DNA from: a bacterium
GTDB taxonomy: Bacteria > SZUA-182 > DTGQ01
Direction of reading: 5' to 3'
NCBI GenBank assembly: GCA_023512255.1
Contig: JAILZY010000007.1
Coordinates: 1-64,000 of the forward strand
Length of the DNA: 64,000 bases
The stretch's first letter is position 1. Every line of letters starts with the position of its first letter. Made by a program: the position numbers and the translations under genes. Under the pieces are notes generated by a model. It did no database searches. It saw only the letters and a program-made list of their open reading frames with translations, and was not told the origin of the DNA. Shown one piece after another: positions 55,171 through 64,000 of this stretch.

Positions 55171-56970
55171 ATGCATAAACTTTCAGAGCAGGAGATCGAA
55201 AGGATCGTAAACCTCCTAAGGGAAGGCAAACACCTACCAGAGGACTACAAGGCGATCCTCTTCGACACCAAGAAGGAATACGAGCTTATCTACGCCGACA
55301 AGGAGCGGGAAGAGGACATTCTGGCGGACACGATGGCCGTGCCTCTACAAAAGGTCAAGACCTTCCGAAACGGACAAGGCGGTAACGGTTGGACGAATAT
55401 GCTCATTTTCGGCGACAATCTTCAGGTGCTCAAAACCCTGCTGCAAATGAAGCAAGAAGGGAAGCTCAAGAACGCTGACGGCACGCCAGGGGTGAGGCTG
55501 GTTTATATTGATCCGCCGTTTGGAACTGGGGATGAGTACATTATAAGCAAAGGAGCATCTGCATACTCCGCTAAAACGATGGGGGCACGGTTTATCGAGT
55601 TTTTGCGAAAGCGGCTAATTTTTCTCCGTGAAACTCTTGCGTATGATGGCAGTATCTATGTGAGGATTGATTATCATTTTGGTCATTATATCAAAGCAAT
55701 CATGGATGAAGTCTTTGGTCCAGAAAACTTCCAAAACGAAATTGTGATTAATCGGTTTAAGAGACAGTTATTAAATATTACCCGCTACAACGTGGCAACC
55801 GATTCATTGTCTTATTACACATTGTCTTCCGATGCTGTTTTCAATGAACAATATCGTAAACGCATTTGCTCATTCTGTGGGAGTGAGGCACCACCACAAT
55901 GGAGAGGCATGAGTTCGCCTGGTTTAAGAAATCCTCCGGAACGAATCATCTTGGGGAAAAAGTTACTACCGCCACGTGGAAGACACTGGACTTTTACACA
56001 GCAAAAAATTAGTCAGATGGAGGCGGAAGGTCGGATACGAATAAACGACAGTGTACAGTATGTTGACCTCGATGGAAAAAGGATCAAGGGATTACCTGAG
56101 TACCTACAGACAGAAGATACTCCTATTGATTCAAATTGGACTGATCTTAAGGGTTACGTCTTTGGAGCAAAGTATCCTACAGAAAACCCGGAGGAACTTT
56201 TACGGCGAGTTATTTTAGCCTCTTCCAACCCTGGCGATCTTGTCCTTGACTGTTTTGCTGGCTCAGGCACGACCCTTGCCGTGGCGGAGAAGTTAGGCAG
56301 GCGTTGGATTGGAGTAGATTGTGGCAAACTTGCCATTTACACCATGCAGAAGCGGCTCTTAAACATCGCCGAGAGCAAGGATTGGGAGAATACAAATAAG
56401 AAATACGGCAAGCCTCCCAAACCTTTCACCCTCTACAATGCCGGCCTATATGACTACAAGATGATCAAGGGACTCCCCTGGGAGCAATACAGGGACTTTG
56501 CCTTAAAACTCTTTCAGTGTCGGGATGAGCGGCATGAGATTTCCAAGACTGAACTGGACGGCTATTTGGGGGCAGACAGCGTCATGGTCTTTAACTATCA
56601 GAAGCACAAGGACGCCGTGTTGGACAGGGACTTTATTGACGACCTGCATAAAAACCTTGGGTCTAAAATCGGCAGACGCTTCTTTATCATCGCCCCTGCC
56701 GCTTCGGTGCAATTTCTTGAGGATTATATTGAGAAGGGTAATACAAAATACTTTATCCTCCGCATTCCTTACTCCATTATAGAGGAGATACACAATCGGG
56801 GCTTTACTAAGATCAAACAGCCGGTTAGCGAAATGGATGTCAACGATACAGTGGATGCCGTAGGCTTTGACTTTATTCAGGTGCCGACAGTGGAGTGCCA
56901 ATACTCCATTAAATACTTTACTGATAACACGAAGGGGCAAATGAAGTTAAAAATGCGAATTAAGGGTTGA
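55171..56970 (+). pseudogene. mod: Type III restriction-modification DNA methyltransferase (Mod), 5' part
   Basis: 599 residues carrying all catalytic motifs of an adenine-N6 methyltransferase: motif IV DPPFGTGDEY after LVYIDP, motif I DCFAGSGTTLA, and a target-recognition region between them containing CSFCGS. The Mod C-terminal segment is missing; it reappears at 57483-57701 in frame behind a transposase fragment. The protein therefore stops at the left edge of an inserted IS. Whether the shortened protein methylates DNA is open. The ATG at 55171 has GAGG upstream. The Res gene follows. Confidence 0.85.
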
Positions 56971-57482
56971 ATAAATCCATTGTTCTCCTCCGATAAGGGG
57001 GTAGATTATTAAACTTGCCACCCCTATCGAAAGGAGAGACAATGGATTGGCAAACCCTATTAATCACTGTTTTTGTATATATCAGTGAAAAGTATAAAAC
57101 CCAGCTTTGGCCTTTTTGCCAAAGGATGAGTAACAACAACAATCCCCAATTTAGCGATGAAGAACTGCTCACCATTTTTATTTATGGTGTTATGAAAAAA
57201 CGTTTCGAGCTTAAAGATATCTACAACTACGCCAATAACCACTTGCGGGAATGGTTTCCCAAATTACCTTCCTATGTAGCCTTTGTCCAACGTCTTAATC
57301 GGTTCGATAGCCTATTTCCCATGCTTATTGAACTCATTCTCAATGATTTTTCCGAATCTGACCTCATCCCCCACATCCAGCTTATCGACTCTATGCCCAT
57401 AATCTTAGCTAAGGCCAAAAGAAGTGCTAAGGCTAAGGTTGCCAACCAGGTGGCCAATAAAGGATATTGTGCCTCTAAGGAT
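56971..57482 (+). mobile_element. IS982-like insertion-sequence fragment in mod
   Basis: A left-end piece of an IS with the first half of a transposase. A long imperfect inverted repeat (56977-57003 with 57018-57045) surrounds the transposase start and would fold its ribosome binding site into a hairpin. The 3' half of the element is deleted, the join to mod lying at about 57480, so no target duplication can be checked. Family assignment rests on the transposase pattern (SNNNNPQFSDEELLTIFIYG, LIDSMPIILA). Confidence 0.7.
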
Positions 57483-57701
57483 GGTAATTTAGAAACGCTC
57501 TCTATGGTCATGCTGGACTACGACTTTGACGGCGAGGTCTTTGACCTGGATGAGGTCTTCTACGCTGAGGAATTAAAGAAGAATGGCTACGAGGTGCGCT
57601 TTGCCGAGGACAAGGTTAAAGAGCGGATCATGGTAATCTACATTGATATCTTCGGCAATGAGAAGCGGGAGATAAAGAAGCTCTCTGACTTCAACGGGTA
57701 A
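57042..57701 (+). CDS. Chimeric ORF: truncated transposase fused in frame to the Mod C-terminus
   Basis: 219 residues. Residues 1 to about 147 are the N-terminal half of an IS982-like DDE transposase (first catalytic Asp in LIDSMP, last recognisable part NKGYCASKD). From about 148 the frame continues as GNLETLSMVMLDYDFDGEVF and on to YIDIFGNEKREIKKLSDF, the C-terminal domain of type III Mod proteins. The fusion is in frame, so the deletion that removed the IS 3' half restored reading into mod. AAGGAGAG precedes the ATG. A functional product is unlikely but cannot be excluded. Confidence 0.75.
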   Translation: MDWQTLLITVFVYISEKYKTQLWPFCQRMSNNNNPQFSDEELLTIFIYGVMKKRFELKDIYNYANNHLREWFPKLPSYVAFVQRLNRFDSLFPMLIELILNDFSESDLIPHIQLIDSMPIILAKAKRSAKAKVANQVANKGYCASKDGNLETLSMVMLDYDFDGEVFDLDEVFYAEELKKNGYEVRFAEDKVKERIMVIYIDIFGNEKREIKKLSDFNG

Positions 57702-57715
57702 AGGAAGAGGTAATC

Positions 57716-60208
57716 ATGCTTGAACAACCCTTTCAAAATAAGGACTTAGTCCTTAAGGTGTCCTCCAACTACGACCCGAAGAGGTTTGATCCGAATAAAT
57801 ACGAGGCTTTTTTAGATGCCCTTTGCGGGGACAGGGAGTATCAGAAAGAGGCCATTCGGGCGACGCTACGCTATTTTTTGGGGGGCGAATACAAAAGCCT
57901 CAAGGAACTGGCGGATGAAAACTATAACCAAAACCCCAAGCTTCAAGAGAAGTATTCCTCTTTCGAGGATTTTCTTGCGCACCTGCAACTACCGGATAAG
58001 CTCTCCTGCTCCCTGGATCATGCGACTGCCACAGGCAAAAGTTATGTGATGTATGGCATCGCCCGCATTATGCTTGCTGATGGAGCTATAGATCAGGTTT
58101 TGGTCCTGTGTCCTTCTAACACCATTGAAGAAGGTTTAACGGAGAAGTTTCGGAGCCTATCCGCTGATAGAACCCTCAAAGACCTTCTGCCTACCGATTC
58201 CAAAGTTGCTAATCCCCGGATCATCAATGCCTCTAACACTATCCAAAAGGGGGACATCTGCATTGAGAACATCCACGCCACCTACAGCAACACCAAGTCG
58301 GCCATAGAAGACAGTCTTGTCGGGAAAGGTGAGCGAACTCTGGTATTGAATGATGAGGCGCATCATTTGATGAGCCCCTCCTCCAATACTGCCCTCAAAA
58401 AATGGAAGGAATTTTTACTTGATCCCAAATACGGCTTCAAATTTATCGTGAATGTTTCGGGCACCTGTTATATTGGGAATGACTATTTCACTGATGTCAT
58501 TCATCGCTTTTCTTTAAGGGATTCCATCGAGAAGAAGTTTATCAAATCTATCCGATATGTGGCGGAGGACTCCTCGGGCAGCGAGGGCGAGAAGTTTCAA
58601 AAGATTTACGATAATCATATTGAGAATAAGACGGTCAAATATCGCAAGGTTAAACCTATCACCATCCTAGTTACCAAGAACATCGCCGCTTGCAAGCGTC
58701 TCACCGATAAACTGATCGATTTCCTTGCCAAAAAAGAAAATATCAGCAAGGAGCAAGCTGCCAAGAAGGTCTTAATTGTTACCTCTGCCAGCGAACACAA
58801 GGACAATATACCTATCCTGCGGAGTGTGGATGATAAGGACAATCCCATTGAGTGGATTACTTCCGTCAGTATGCTCTCCGAAGGCTGGGATGTGAAAAAT
58901 GTCTTTCAGATCGTCCCCCATGAAGAACGGGCGTTCAATTCAAAGCTCCTTATTGCCCAGGTCTTGGGAAGAGGCTTGAGGGTGCCTGAGGTTTACAAGG
59001 GCAATCAGCCTGTAGTAACCGTTTTCAATCATGATAAGTGGTCAAAGAAAATCAAACACCTGGTAGATGAGGTTCTGGAACTTGAGAAGCGCGTATACTC
59101 TTATCCTGTTATGAAGAAAGAGGATTATAACTTTGACCTTTACAACATTGATTACAAGCGTAACGAGGAGGAGGTTGAATACCCGCAGAAAGACCCCTAT
59201 GAACTCCTGAAAAATGGTTACATCAACTATTCGAGCCAGGCGGAGAAGGTAGAAAAGAACACAATCTATGCCAGGGCAGTCTCCGGCGAGCAGGATATCA
59301 AAAAGACGCTGATTGAATTAAAGATGTATTCCATTGAAGAAGTAGCGCACGATGTCTTTAACCGTCTTTTTATTTATGATCAAGAGGCAGGAACGAGCTA
59401 TAGAGAGCAGTTTCCTAAGGACAAGATTGCAGAGATAATCAAGACCTCTCTTGAACGCATTAGCGACAAGACTGGCAAGCTGAGCGAGGCGAACCGTAAT
59501 CAGACCCTAGCAGCATTTAGCGTGATTAGAAGAAAGGGAGCAAAGAGCCTACGGCTAAGTATCGAAGACAAGGAACTCATCAAAATAAGCACCAGAAAAA
59601 TCGGCAAAAACAGCTTAGGTGTAGGATCACTTCGGCGTTATAGCACGGTCTTTTACGATGATTATTCCTTAAGCCTGGGGGAGGCGGCGGATAGAAAATT
59701 GCTAAAAGAGCTTGAGGAGGATGAGAGCCTTCCAAAATCTGCCCTGATAAAGGTGGAGAATAAATACAACTTCAAGACGCCTCTCAATTTGGTCCTGGTT
59801 TCCTACGAACCTGAACGCAGGTTTATCCTGGGGTTGACTGACAAGCAGACAGCCAAGGAAATAGATGCCTGGATTAAGTCCCTCGATGTGGGTTTCTACA
59901 GTATCGAATACTCCTGGCGGAAGGGAGAGCATCCCAAGCAGGGAAGTTTCAATCCTGATTTCTTTATCAAGAAAGGCAATGACATTGTTGTAGTGGAAAT
60001 TAAAATGGACAACGATGTATCCGATGAGAATAGGGCTAAGCTCAGGTATGCAAGGGAGCACTTTGCCAAGGTAAACGAGTTGCAGCAGGAGCAGAAGTAT
60101 TATTTCAAATTCCTCTCCCCGGGGAGCTTTGACCTATTTTTCGAGGCGCTCAGGAACGGCGCTTACAAGGACTTCAAATCCGAGCTTGAGAGAAAGTTAG
60201 AGGAATAG
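57716..60208 (+). CDS. res: Type III restriction enzyme Res subunit
   Basis: 830 residues with a superfamily 2 helicase: motif I HATATGKSYV, DEAH-type motif II NDEAHHL, motif III VSGTCY and motif VI QVLGRGLRVPE. The C-terminal nuclease has the PD-(D/E)xK form FNPDFFIKKGNDIVVVEIKMD. It appears intact. Res needs Mod to recognise DNA, and the partner gene upstream is split, so the system is probably inactive unless the 599-residue Mod still folds. The ATG follows GGAAGAGG, 14 bases after the chimeric ORF. Confidence 0.92.
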   Translation: MLEQPFQNKDLVLKVSSNYDPKRFDPNKYEAFLDALCGDREYQKEAIRATLRYFLGGEYKSLKELADENYNQNPKLQEKYSSFEDFLAHLQLPDKLSCSLDHATATGKSYVMYGIARIMLADGAIDQVLVLCPSNTIEEGLTEKFRSLSADRTLKDLLPTDSKVANPRIINASNTIQKGDICIENIHATYSNTKSAIEDSLVGKGERTLVLNDEAHHLMSPSSNTALKKWKEFLLDPKYGFKFIVNVSGTCYIGNDYFTDVIHRFSLRDSIEKKFIKSIRYVAEDSSGSEGEKFQKIYDNHIENKTVKYRKVKPITILVTKNIAACKRLTDKLIDFLAKKENISKEQAAKKVLIVTSASEHKDNIPILRSVDDKDNPIEWITSVSMLSEGWDVKNVFQIVPHEERAFNSKLLIAQVLGRGLRVPEVYKGNQPVVTVFNHDKWSKKIKHLVDEVLELEKRVYSYPVMKKEDYNFDLYNIDYKRNEEEVEYPQKDPYELLKNGYINYSSQAEKVEKNTIYARAVSGEQDIKKTLIELKMYSIEEVAHDVFNRLFIYDQEAGTSYREQFPKDKIAEIIKTSLERISDKTGKLSEANRNQTLAAFSVIRRKGAKSLRLSIEDKELIKISTRKIGKNSLGVGSLRRYSTVFYDDYSLSLGEAADRKLLKELEEDESLPKSALIKVENKYNFKTPLNLVLVSYEPERRFILGLTDKQTAKEIDAWIKSLDVGFYSIEYSWRKGEHPKQGSFNPDFFIKKGNDIVVVEIKMDNDVSDENRAKLRYAREHFAKVNELQQEQKYYFKFLSPGSFDLFFEALRNGAYKDFKSELERKLEE

Positions 60209-60267
60209 ATAGATTGATGGAAATTAACCGATGCCCCGACACCGAAGCCTGAATCTAAAGAAGTTTA

Positions 60268-60714
60268 TTGGATTCAATACCTGAGCCTCTGATTGAGGAG
60301 TATTTCAAGCAGAAGATTGAAAGGATTCTTTTCCCCTCAAAATTTTTGACTACTACCTGCCAGGATGTCGCCAAATCTGCGCCTTTGCTCCTCCAATTAA
60401 AGATTAATAAGTGGCCGGAGCCTGCGTTCAGTCAAGATGGGCGAGGGCAAGGGATCGCTAAGAGCAGCAATGGCTTTAATGGATAAAAATCTTCTCATTT
60501 TCAAGCTGCTACAGACAGCTTCAGAAGAAAGGATTGGGCCGAATATGGGCGATGCCAGGCGAAAATGCACCAGGCTATTCAGGACCTGTCAGCAGCCTTA
60601 GACAAAAGCGATAAGATGAAGCAGCAGATCAGCGACCATAATCATAAGAACCCCCAGCCTAAAAATCGCTACTCAGGGAAGGACTTGTCAAACAAGCTGG
60701 CCCACAGGCAATGA
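60268..60714 (+). pseudogene. Decayed gene with an in-frame stop
   Basis: One reading frame from 60268 (MDSIPEPLIEEYFKQKIERI...) to 60714 (...KLAHRQ) is interrupted by TAA at 60484-60486. Downstream it reads FQAATDSFRRKDWAEYGRC and then QAIQDLSAAL, which resembles the C-terminal tail of UPF0182-type membrane proteins. No start region or membrane part is present. The remaining 60209-60267 holds nothing recognisable. Confidence 0.4.
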
Positions 60715-60740
60715 GAAAGATCAGCCCCCTATTTTTTGCC

Positions 60741-61745
60741 TTATCCGCCGATACTGTTCATGAAGCGATTACACTTTAGGGCTGAGAGTCGGCTTCGGTC
60801 AGGCCCTGAGGCTGGTTTGTTTTCAATCCCCTTGATGAAAAGCTGCCGCAGCTCATCATCACTGCCCCCTGCCCGCAGGGCTGCTTTGATGTCTATCTCC
60901 TGGCTTGAGAAGAGGCAGCTTCTCAGTTTCCCATCCGCCGTGATCCTGATTCGGTTGCAGGTTGAGCAGAAGTGATTGCTCATCGGACTGATGAACCCGA
61001 TCTTTCCAGCCGCCCCTCCCTCAAATTGAAATAGTTGAGCCGGACCATTTTCTGAGCCTAATGAGGAGTCGCCACAGGTGGCTAAAGGGATGAGGGGGCG
61101 GTAGGCAGTAATAATCTCCTTTATCTGCTGACAGGAGAAAAATTGCCGCTCTTGCCAGAGCTGGCTGTTGCCGAGAGGCATGAATTCGATGAACCGGATG
61201 TGAAAAGGATAATTAAGGCTTAATTTGGCCAGATCCAAAACCTCATCCTCGTTGATCCCCCTTATGACCACCATGTTGATCTTAATGGGAAAAAATCCAA
61301 TTTCTCTGGCCTTTTGAATCCCTCTCAAAACCTGGATCAGCCGATCATGGCCAGTGATATCTTGATATTTTTTTCGGTTTAAAGAATCAAGACTAATGTT
61401 TATCCTTCGAAGACCTGCCTTATAGAGATCAGGCGCCATTTGCTCTAGCAACACTCCATTTGTAGTCAGAGAAATATCCCTCACTCCCTCAAGCCGGGCA
61501 ATCGCCTCTACCAGCTTAGTGACATCTTTTCGGACCAGCGGATCTCCCCCAGTGAGACGAACCTTGCTGATTCCGCATCTGACCGCAATCTGAATTAAAT
61601 GCAGAATTTCCTCATATGAGAGAATCTGAGACCTTTCAAGCTGACGGAGTTTTTTAGGCGGCTGGCAGTAGATACACTTGAGGTTGCACTTGTCAGTAAT
61701 TGACACACGGATGTAGTTGATCTGACGCTGATGTAAGTCTAACAT
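60741..61745 (-). CDS. moaA: GTP 3',8-cyclase (molybdenum cofactor biosynthesis)
   Basis: 334 residues. It has the N-terminal radical SAM motif CNLKCIYC, RLTGGDPLVRKD, the C-terminal second cluster cysteines (FCSTCNRIRITADGKLRSCLF) and the terminal GG that is needed for activity. MoaA starts molybdopterin synthesis from GTP. AAGGAAAG precedes the ATG. It is divergent from mobBA and moeA. No moaC appears in the window. Confidence 0.96.
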   Translation of the reverse strand: MLDLHQRQINYIRVSITDKCNLKCIYCQPPKKLRQLERSQILSYEEILHLIQIAVRCGISKVRLTGGDPLVRKDVTKLVEAIARLEGVRDISLTTNGVLLEQMAPDLYKAGLRRINISLDSLNRKKYQDITGHDRLIQVLRGIQKAREIGFFPIKINMVVIRGINEDEVLDLAKLSLNYPFHIRFIEFMPLGNSQLWQERQFFSCQQIKEIITAYRPLIPLATCGDSSLGSENGPAQLFQFEGGAAGKIGFISPMSNHFCSTCNRIRITADGKLRSCLFSSQEIDIKAALRAGGSDDELRQLFIKGIENKPASGPDRSRLSALKCNRFMNSIGG

Positions 61746-62108
61746 AATCTTTCCTTGCCAAAATTATGAACTAAAATTACAATATTCTCCTTATTTTTCA
61801 TAAGGCCGAGCTTGATTAATAGACTGCGCCCTTGTTACATATCCAGGCAAGATGGGCCGAGATAATCACTAGGCGACCTTATCATTAACGTTATCATTAT
61901 TAAGTATACCATTTATTAAGTATACCATTGGTCTGCCATTTACTTCCACCGAATGAGAGAGTGTTTTTAAATATTTTTATTTTTTTTCTCAAGTGGCTAT
62001 GGTAAAAAATAATGTCTAGTTGCACACTCTCTTTTAGTTACATGCTCTATTTTTAAAGATATTGGAAAGATACTAGAACTATTTAGAATTTAGAGAAGAG
62101 GATATCCC
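61746..62108. other. Divergent intergenic region between moaA and mobBA
   Basis: No gene and no recognisable molybdenum-cofactor riboswitch fold. It contains tandem short repeats: TTATCATTA twice (61880-61905) and ATTAAGTATACCATT twice (61907-61929). Promoters for both directions should lie here; none is clear. Confidence 0.4.
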
Positions 62109-63149
62109 GTGAAAGTAATTGTTATTTCAGGCTCAAGTTCTAATGTCGGCAAAACCACCTTGGCCAAAGCAATCTGTGAAACCTTGCCTGGAGCCGTATT
62201 TGTCAAAATCGGTACCGGAGCCAGGAAAGAGACCTCCTCAGATATCCTGTATCCTTTTGGCACATCCTTTCGGGATATAGAGGCAGATCATTCTGGAGCA
62301 AGCTTTCTGATAATTGAAAGTAATCACATTTTGACTGAACTTGATCCTGATCTTTGTATTTTTCTGGGGGGAAGCCCTGGCCGGGATGAAAAGCCATCCG
62401 CTGCTCTGGCTAGGCAAAAGGCCGACATTGTCCGCGGCCAGAGGGTGAGTGGAGAAAAAGCCGCCGCTTTGGGCCGCAGACTCAATCTCTGCCTGGATAA
62501 AATCCACGAGCTTTGTTTTTTGGCGGGAGCAAATCCAGAACCTGTCAGTGCCATCATCATGGCCGGCGGATCAAGTTCTAGGATGGGGAGGAACAAGGCT
62601 CTCCTCAGCATGGCTGGCAAGACCATGATCAGGCATATTTATGATACCTTGAGGCCGCTCTTTGACGAGGTGATTGTTTCGGTATCGAAGAAAGAGCACA
62701 CCTCACTGATTCCAGAGGCCAATACGGTGATTGATCTAAAATCTGGGCAGGGGCCGCTTATGGGGATCTACTCTAGCCTCAAGGCATCTTCCAGCCGGGT
62801 GAATTTCATCATCGCCTGCGATATCCCTACGGTTAACCTGCCCCTTTTAAGAAGGCTTCTATCCTGTTCTTGGCAATATGATATTGCTGTTCCATCATTT
62901 AAGCCGGGAGAATACGAGCCGCTTTTTGCCGTCTACACCAAAAAAGTGGCCGAGGCAGCCAAGACTCTCCTAGATCAGGATAGGAGGAGAATTTGTGAAT
63001 TATTTTCCATCTGTAACACGAAGGTTGTGGAAATTGCCAACCACCTCTGGTATGCAAACCTAAATACTCCCTCCGATTATCAGGATTTTATTTCGAAGGA
63101 AAAGGATAAGAAGAAAAATAAGGAGGATGAAGAGCATGATTTATTTTGA
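62109..63149 (+). CDS. mobA: MobB-MobA fusion: molybdopterin guanine dinucleotide synthesis
   Basis: 346 residues, GTG start with GAGG upstream. Residues 1 to about 145 form a MobB-like P-loop domain (GSSSNVGKTTL). From about 150 a complete MobA nucleotidyltransferase follows (IIMAGGSSSRMGRNKALL, IIACDIPTV). MobA adds GMP to molybdopterin; MobB is an auxiliary GTP-binding partner. The MobB half is somewhat shorter than usual. The last 14 bases overlap moeA. A lysine-rich tail ends the protein. Confidence 0.92.
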   Translation: MKVIVISGSSSNVGKTTLAKAICETLPGAVFVKIGTGARKETSSDILYPFGTSFRDIEADHSGASFLIIESNHILTELDPDLCIFLGGSPGRDEKPSAALARQKADIVRGQRVSGEKAAALGRRLNLCLDKIHELCFLAGANPEPVSAIIMAGGSSSRMGRNKALLSMAGKTMIRHIYDTLRPLFDEVIVSVSKKEHTSLIPEANTVIDLKSGQGPLMGIYSSLKASSSRVNFIIACDIPTVNLPLLRRLLSCSWQYDIAVPSFKPGEYEPLFAVYTKKVAEAAKTLLDQDRRRICELFSICNTKVVEIANHLWYANLNTPSDYQDFISKEKDKKKNKEDEEHDLF

Positions 63150-64000
63150 TGAAGCCTTGCAGATCGTATTGTCATCTGCGGTGGTAATAACGGAGAGTGA
63201 ACACGTTGGCCTGAGCATGACGCTGGGAAGAATTCTGGCCAGTGATATCATTTCTGATATCGATATTCCACCCTTTGACAAATCAGCCATGGATGGCTAT
63301 GCTTGTCGGGCGGCTGATCTTGATCGGCTGTTAAAAGTGATTGAAGTTATACCCGCCGGCTATCGACCCCAGAAGGTAATTGGCCAGGGAGAATGCTCAA
63401 AGATTATGACCGGAGCTATGGTTCCCGAAGGGGCTGACTGCGTGGTTATGGTTGAGCACACGCAGGAAGAGAATGGATTTGTGCGGGTGCTGAAAAAGGG
63501 CGGCCCGGCCAATATCTCCCCTAGGGCTGAAGACCTCAAGCAGGGAGATACAGTTTTGAGCCGGGGAACTATAATAACTCCCGCGGAAATCGCTGTCTTG
63601 GCCTCGGTTGGCTGTGATCCGGTGCCGGTTGTCCGAAGGCCGGTAGTTGGAGTTTTAGCCACCGGCAGTGAGCTGGTTGAGCCCTGTCAGAAACCTACCC
63701 CAGTTCAGATCAGAAACAGCAATAGTTATCAGCTCTGTGCCCAGATTGAGCGAGCAGGCTGTGTGTCTTGCTACTTTGGCATAGCTGAAGATAATCCGCA
63801 GATCATTGATCGGATGCTCAAGCAGGCACTTGCGGAATCCGATGTTGTCCTGCTGTCCGGCGGAGTATCAATGGGAGATTTTGACTTCGTGCCTGAAATC
63901 TTACGGCAAAACGGGGTCAGCCTCAAATTTGAAAAGGTGGCTATAAAGCCTGGCAAGCCGACCGTATTCGGCATTCGCGACGGTAGGCCGGGGGCCAGAT
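63136..64000 (+). CDS. moeA: Molybdopterin molybdenumtransferase (3' end outside window)
   Basis: 288 residues are visible. The MoeA opening is IPPFDKSAMDGYACRA, followed by IMTGAMVPEGADCVVM, PRAEDLKQGD, GVLATGSELVEP and LSGGVSMGDFDFVPEIL. MoeA inserts molybdate into adenylylated molybdopterin. It starts 14 bases inside mobBA, so the two are co-translated. The window ends after KPTVFGIRDGRPGAR. Confidence 0.95.
   Translation, partial: MIYFDEALQIVLSSAVVITESEHVGLSMTLGRILASDIISDIDIPPFDKSAMDGYACRAADLDRLLKVIEVIPAGYRPQKVIGQGECSKIMTGAMVPEGADCVVMVEHTQEENGFVRVLKKGGPANISPRAEDLKQGDTVLSRGTIITPAEIAVLASVGCDPVPVVRRPVVGVLATGSELVEPCQKPTPVQIRNSNSYQLCAQIERAGCVSCYFGIAEDNPQIIDRMLKQALAESDVVLLSGGVSMGDFDFVPEILRQNGVSLKFEKVAIKPGKPTVFGIRDGRPGAR

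Noticed and set aside
61746-62108. Molybdenum-cofactor riboswitch between moaA and mobBA
   Set aside because: No matching stem arrangement is visible; only short tandem AT-rich repeats.

Overview
The window looks like chromosome of an uncultured Gram-negative, probably anaerobic bacterium. Envelope signs are an outer-membrane beta-barrel with a signal peptide, an HlyD/MacA-type efflux locus and an RseC-like protein. Metabolic signs are a 6-phosphofructokinase with the pyrophosphate signature, several radical SAM enzymes, cysteine-rich PAS sensors and a membrane-bound hydrogenase/Mrp-type antiporter module. No rRNA or marker set is present that would fix the phylum, so no taxon is assigned.

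Layout. 0-10 kb: a YgiQ-like radical SAM protein, a secreted glycosidase-like protein, a minus-strand adaptor-ATPase-permease-permease export operon and a DapF-family protein; two copies of a three-hairpin repeat lie here. 10.3-24.6 kb: a long plus-strand cluster with the Mrp order E-F-G-(DUF4040)-(MbhE)-B-C-D, continued by three more NuoL/M/N-like subunits and interrupted by a receiver-GGDEF protein and a hybrid histidine kinase. The last subunit (962 aa) has an unusual C-terminal extension with four tandem repeats. 24.8-33.5 kb: a membrane-anchored substrate-binding-like protein, an 889-aa coiled-coil protein, a zinc-finger/polysaccharide deacetylase, RseC-like protein, PPi-type phosphofructokinase and an outer-membrane barrel. 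34-41.6 kb: an STN-TPR protein, a receiver protein and a 1152-aa membrane-bound sigma-54 activator. 41.9-46.8 kb: tRNA-Ala, a geranylgeranyl-reductase-like flavoprotein, a radical SAM protein, a HAD phosphatase and a thioredoxin-reductase-like protein. 47.2-54.1 kb: complete F-type ATP synthase genes atpB-E-F-H-A-G-D-C. 54.6-60.7 kb: an accessory island with a primase remnant, a frameshifted antitoxin-like gene, a type III restriction-modification system whose mod gene is split by an IS fragment, and a decayed gene. 60.7-64 kb: molybdenum cofactor genes moaA, mobBA fusion and moeA (cut by the window end).

The Mrp-like cluster and the ATP synthase suggest an ion-gradient economy: a multi-subunit cation/proton transporter plus an ATP synthase whose c subunit lacks the sodium ligands. 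No hydrogenase or NADH-oxidising subunits follow the Mrp module in this window, so its driving reaction is unknown.

The non-coding DNA is distinctive. There are three dispersed repeat families (a ~106-111 bp MITE-like element with four copies, a three-hairpin element with two, and a ~90-115 bp hairpin element with two). There are also many short imperfect tandem duplications, a number of which repeat the last codons and stop codon of the preceding gene.
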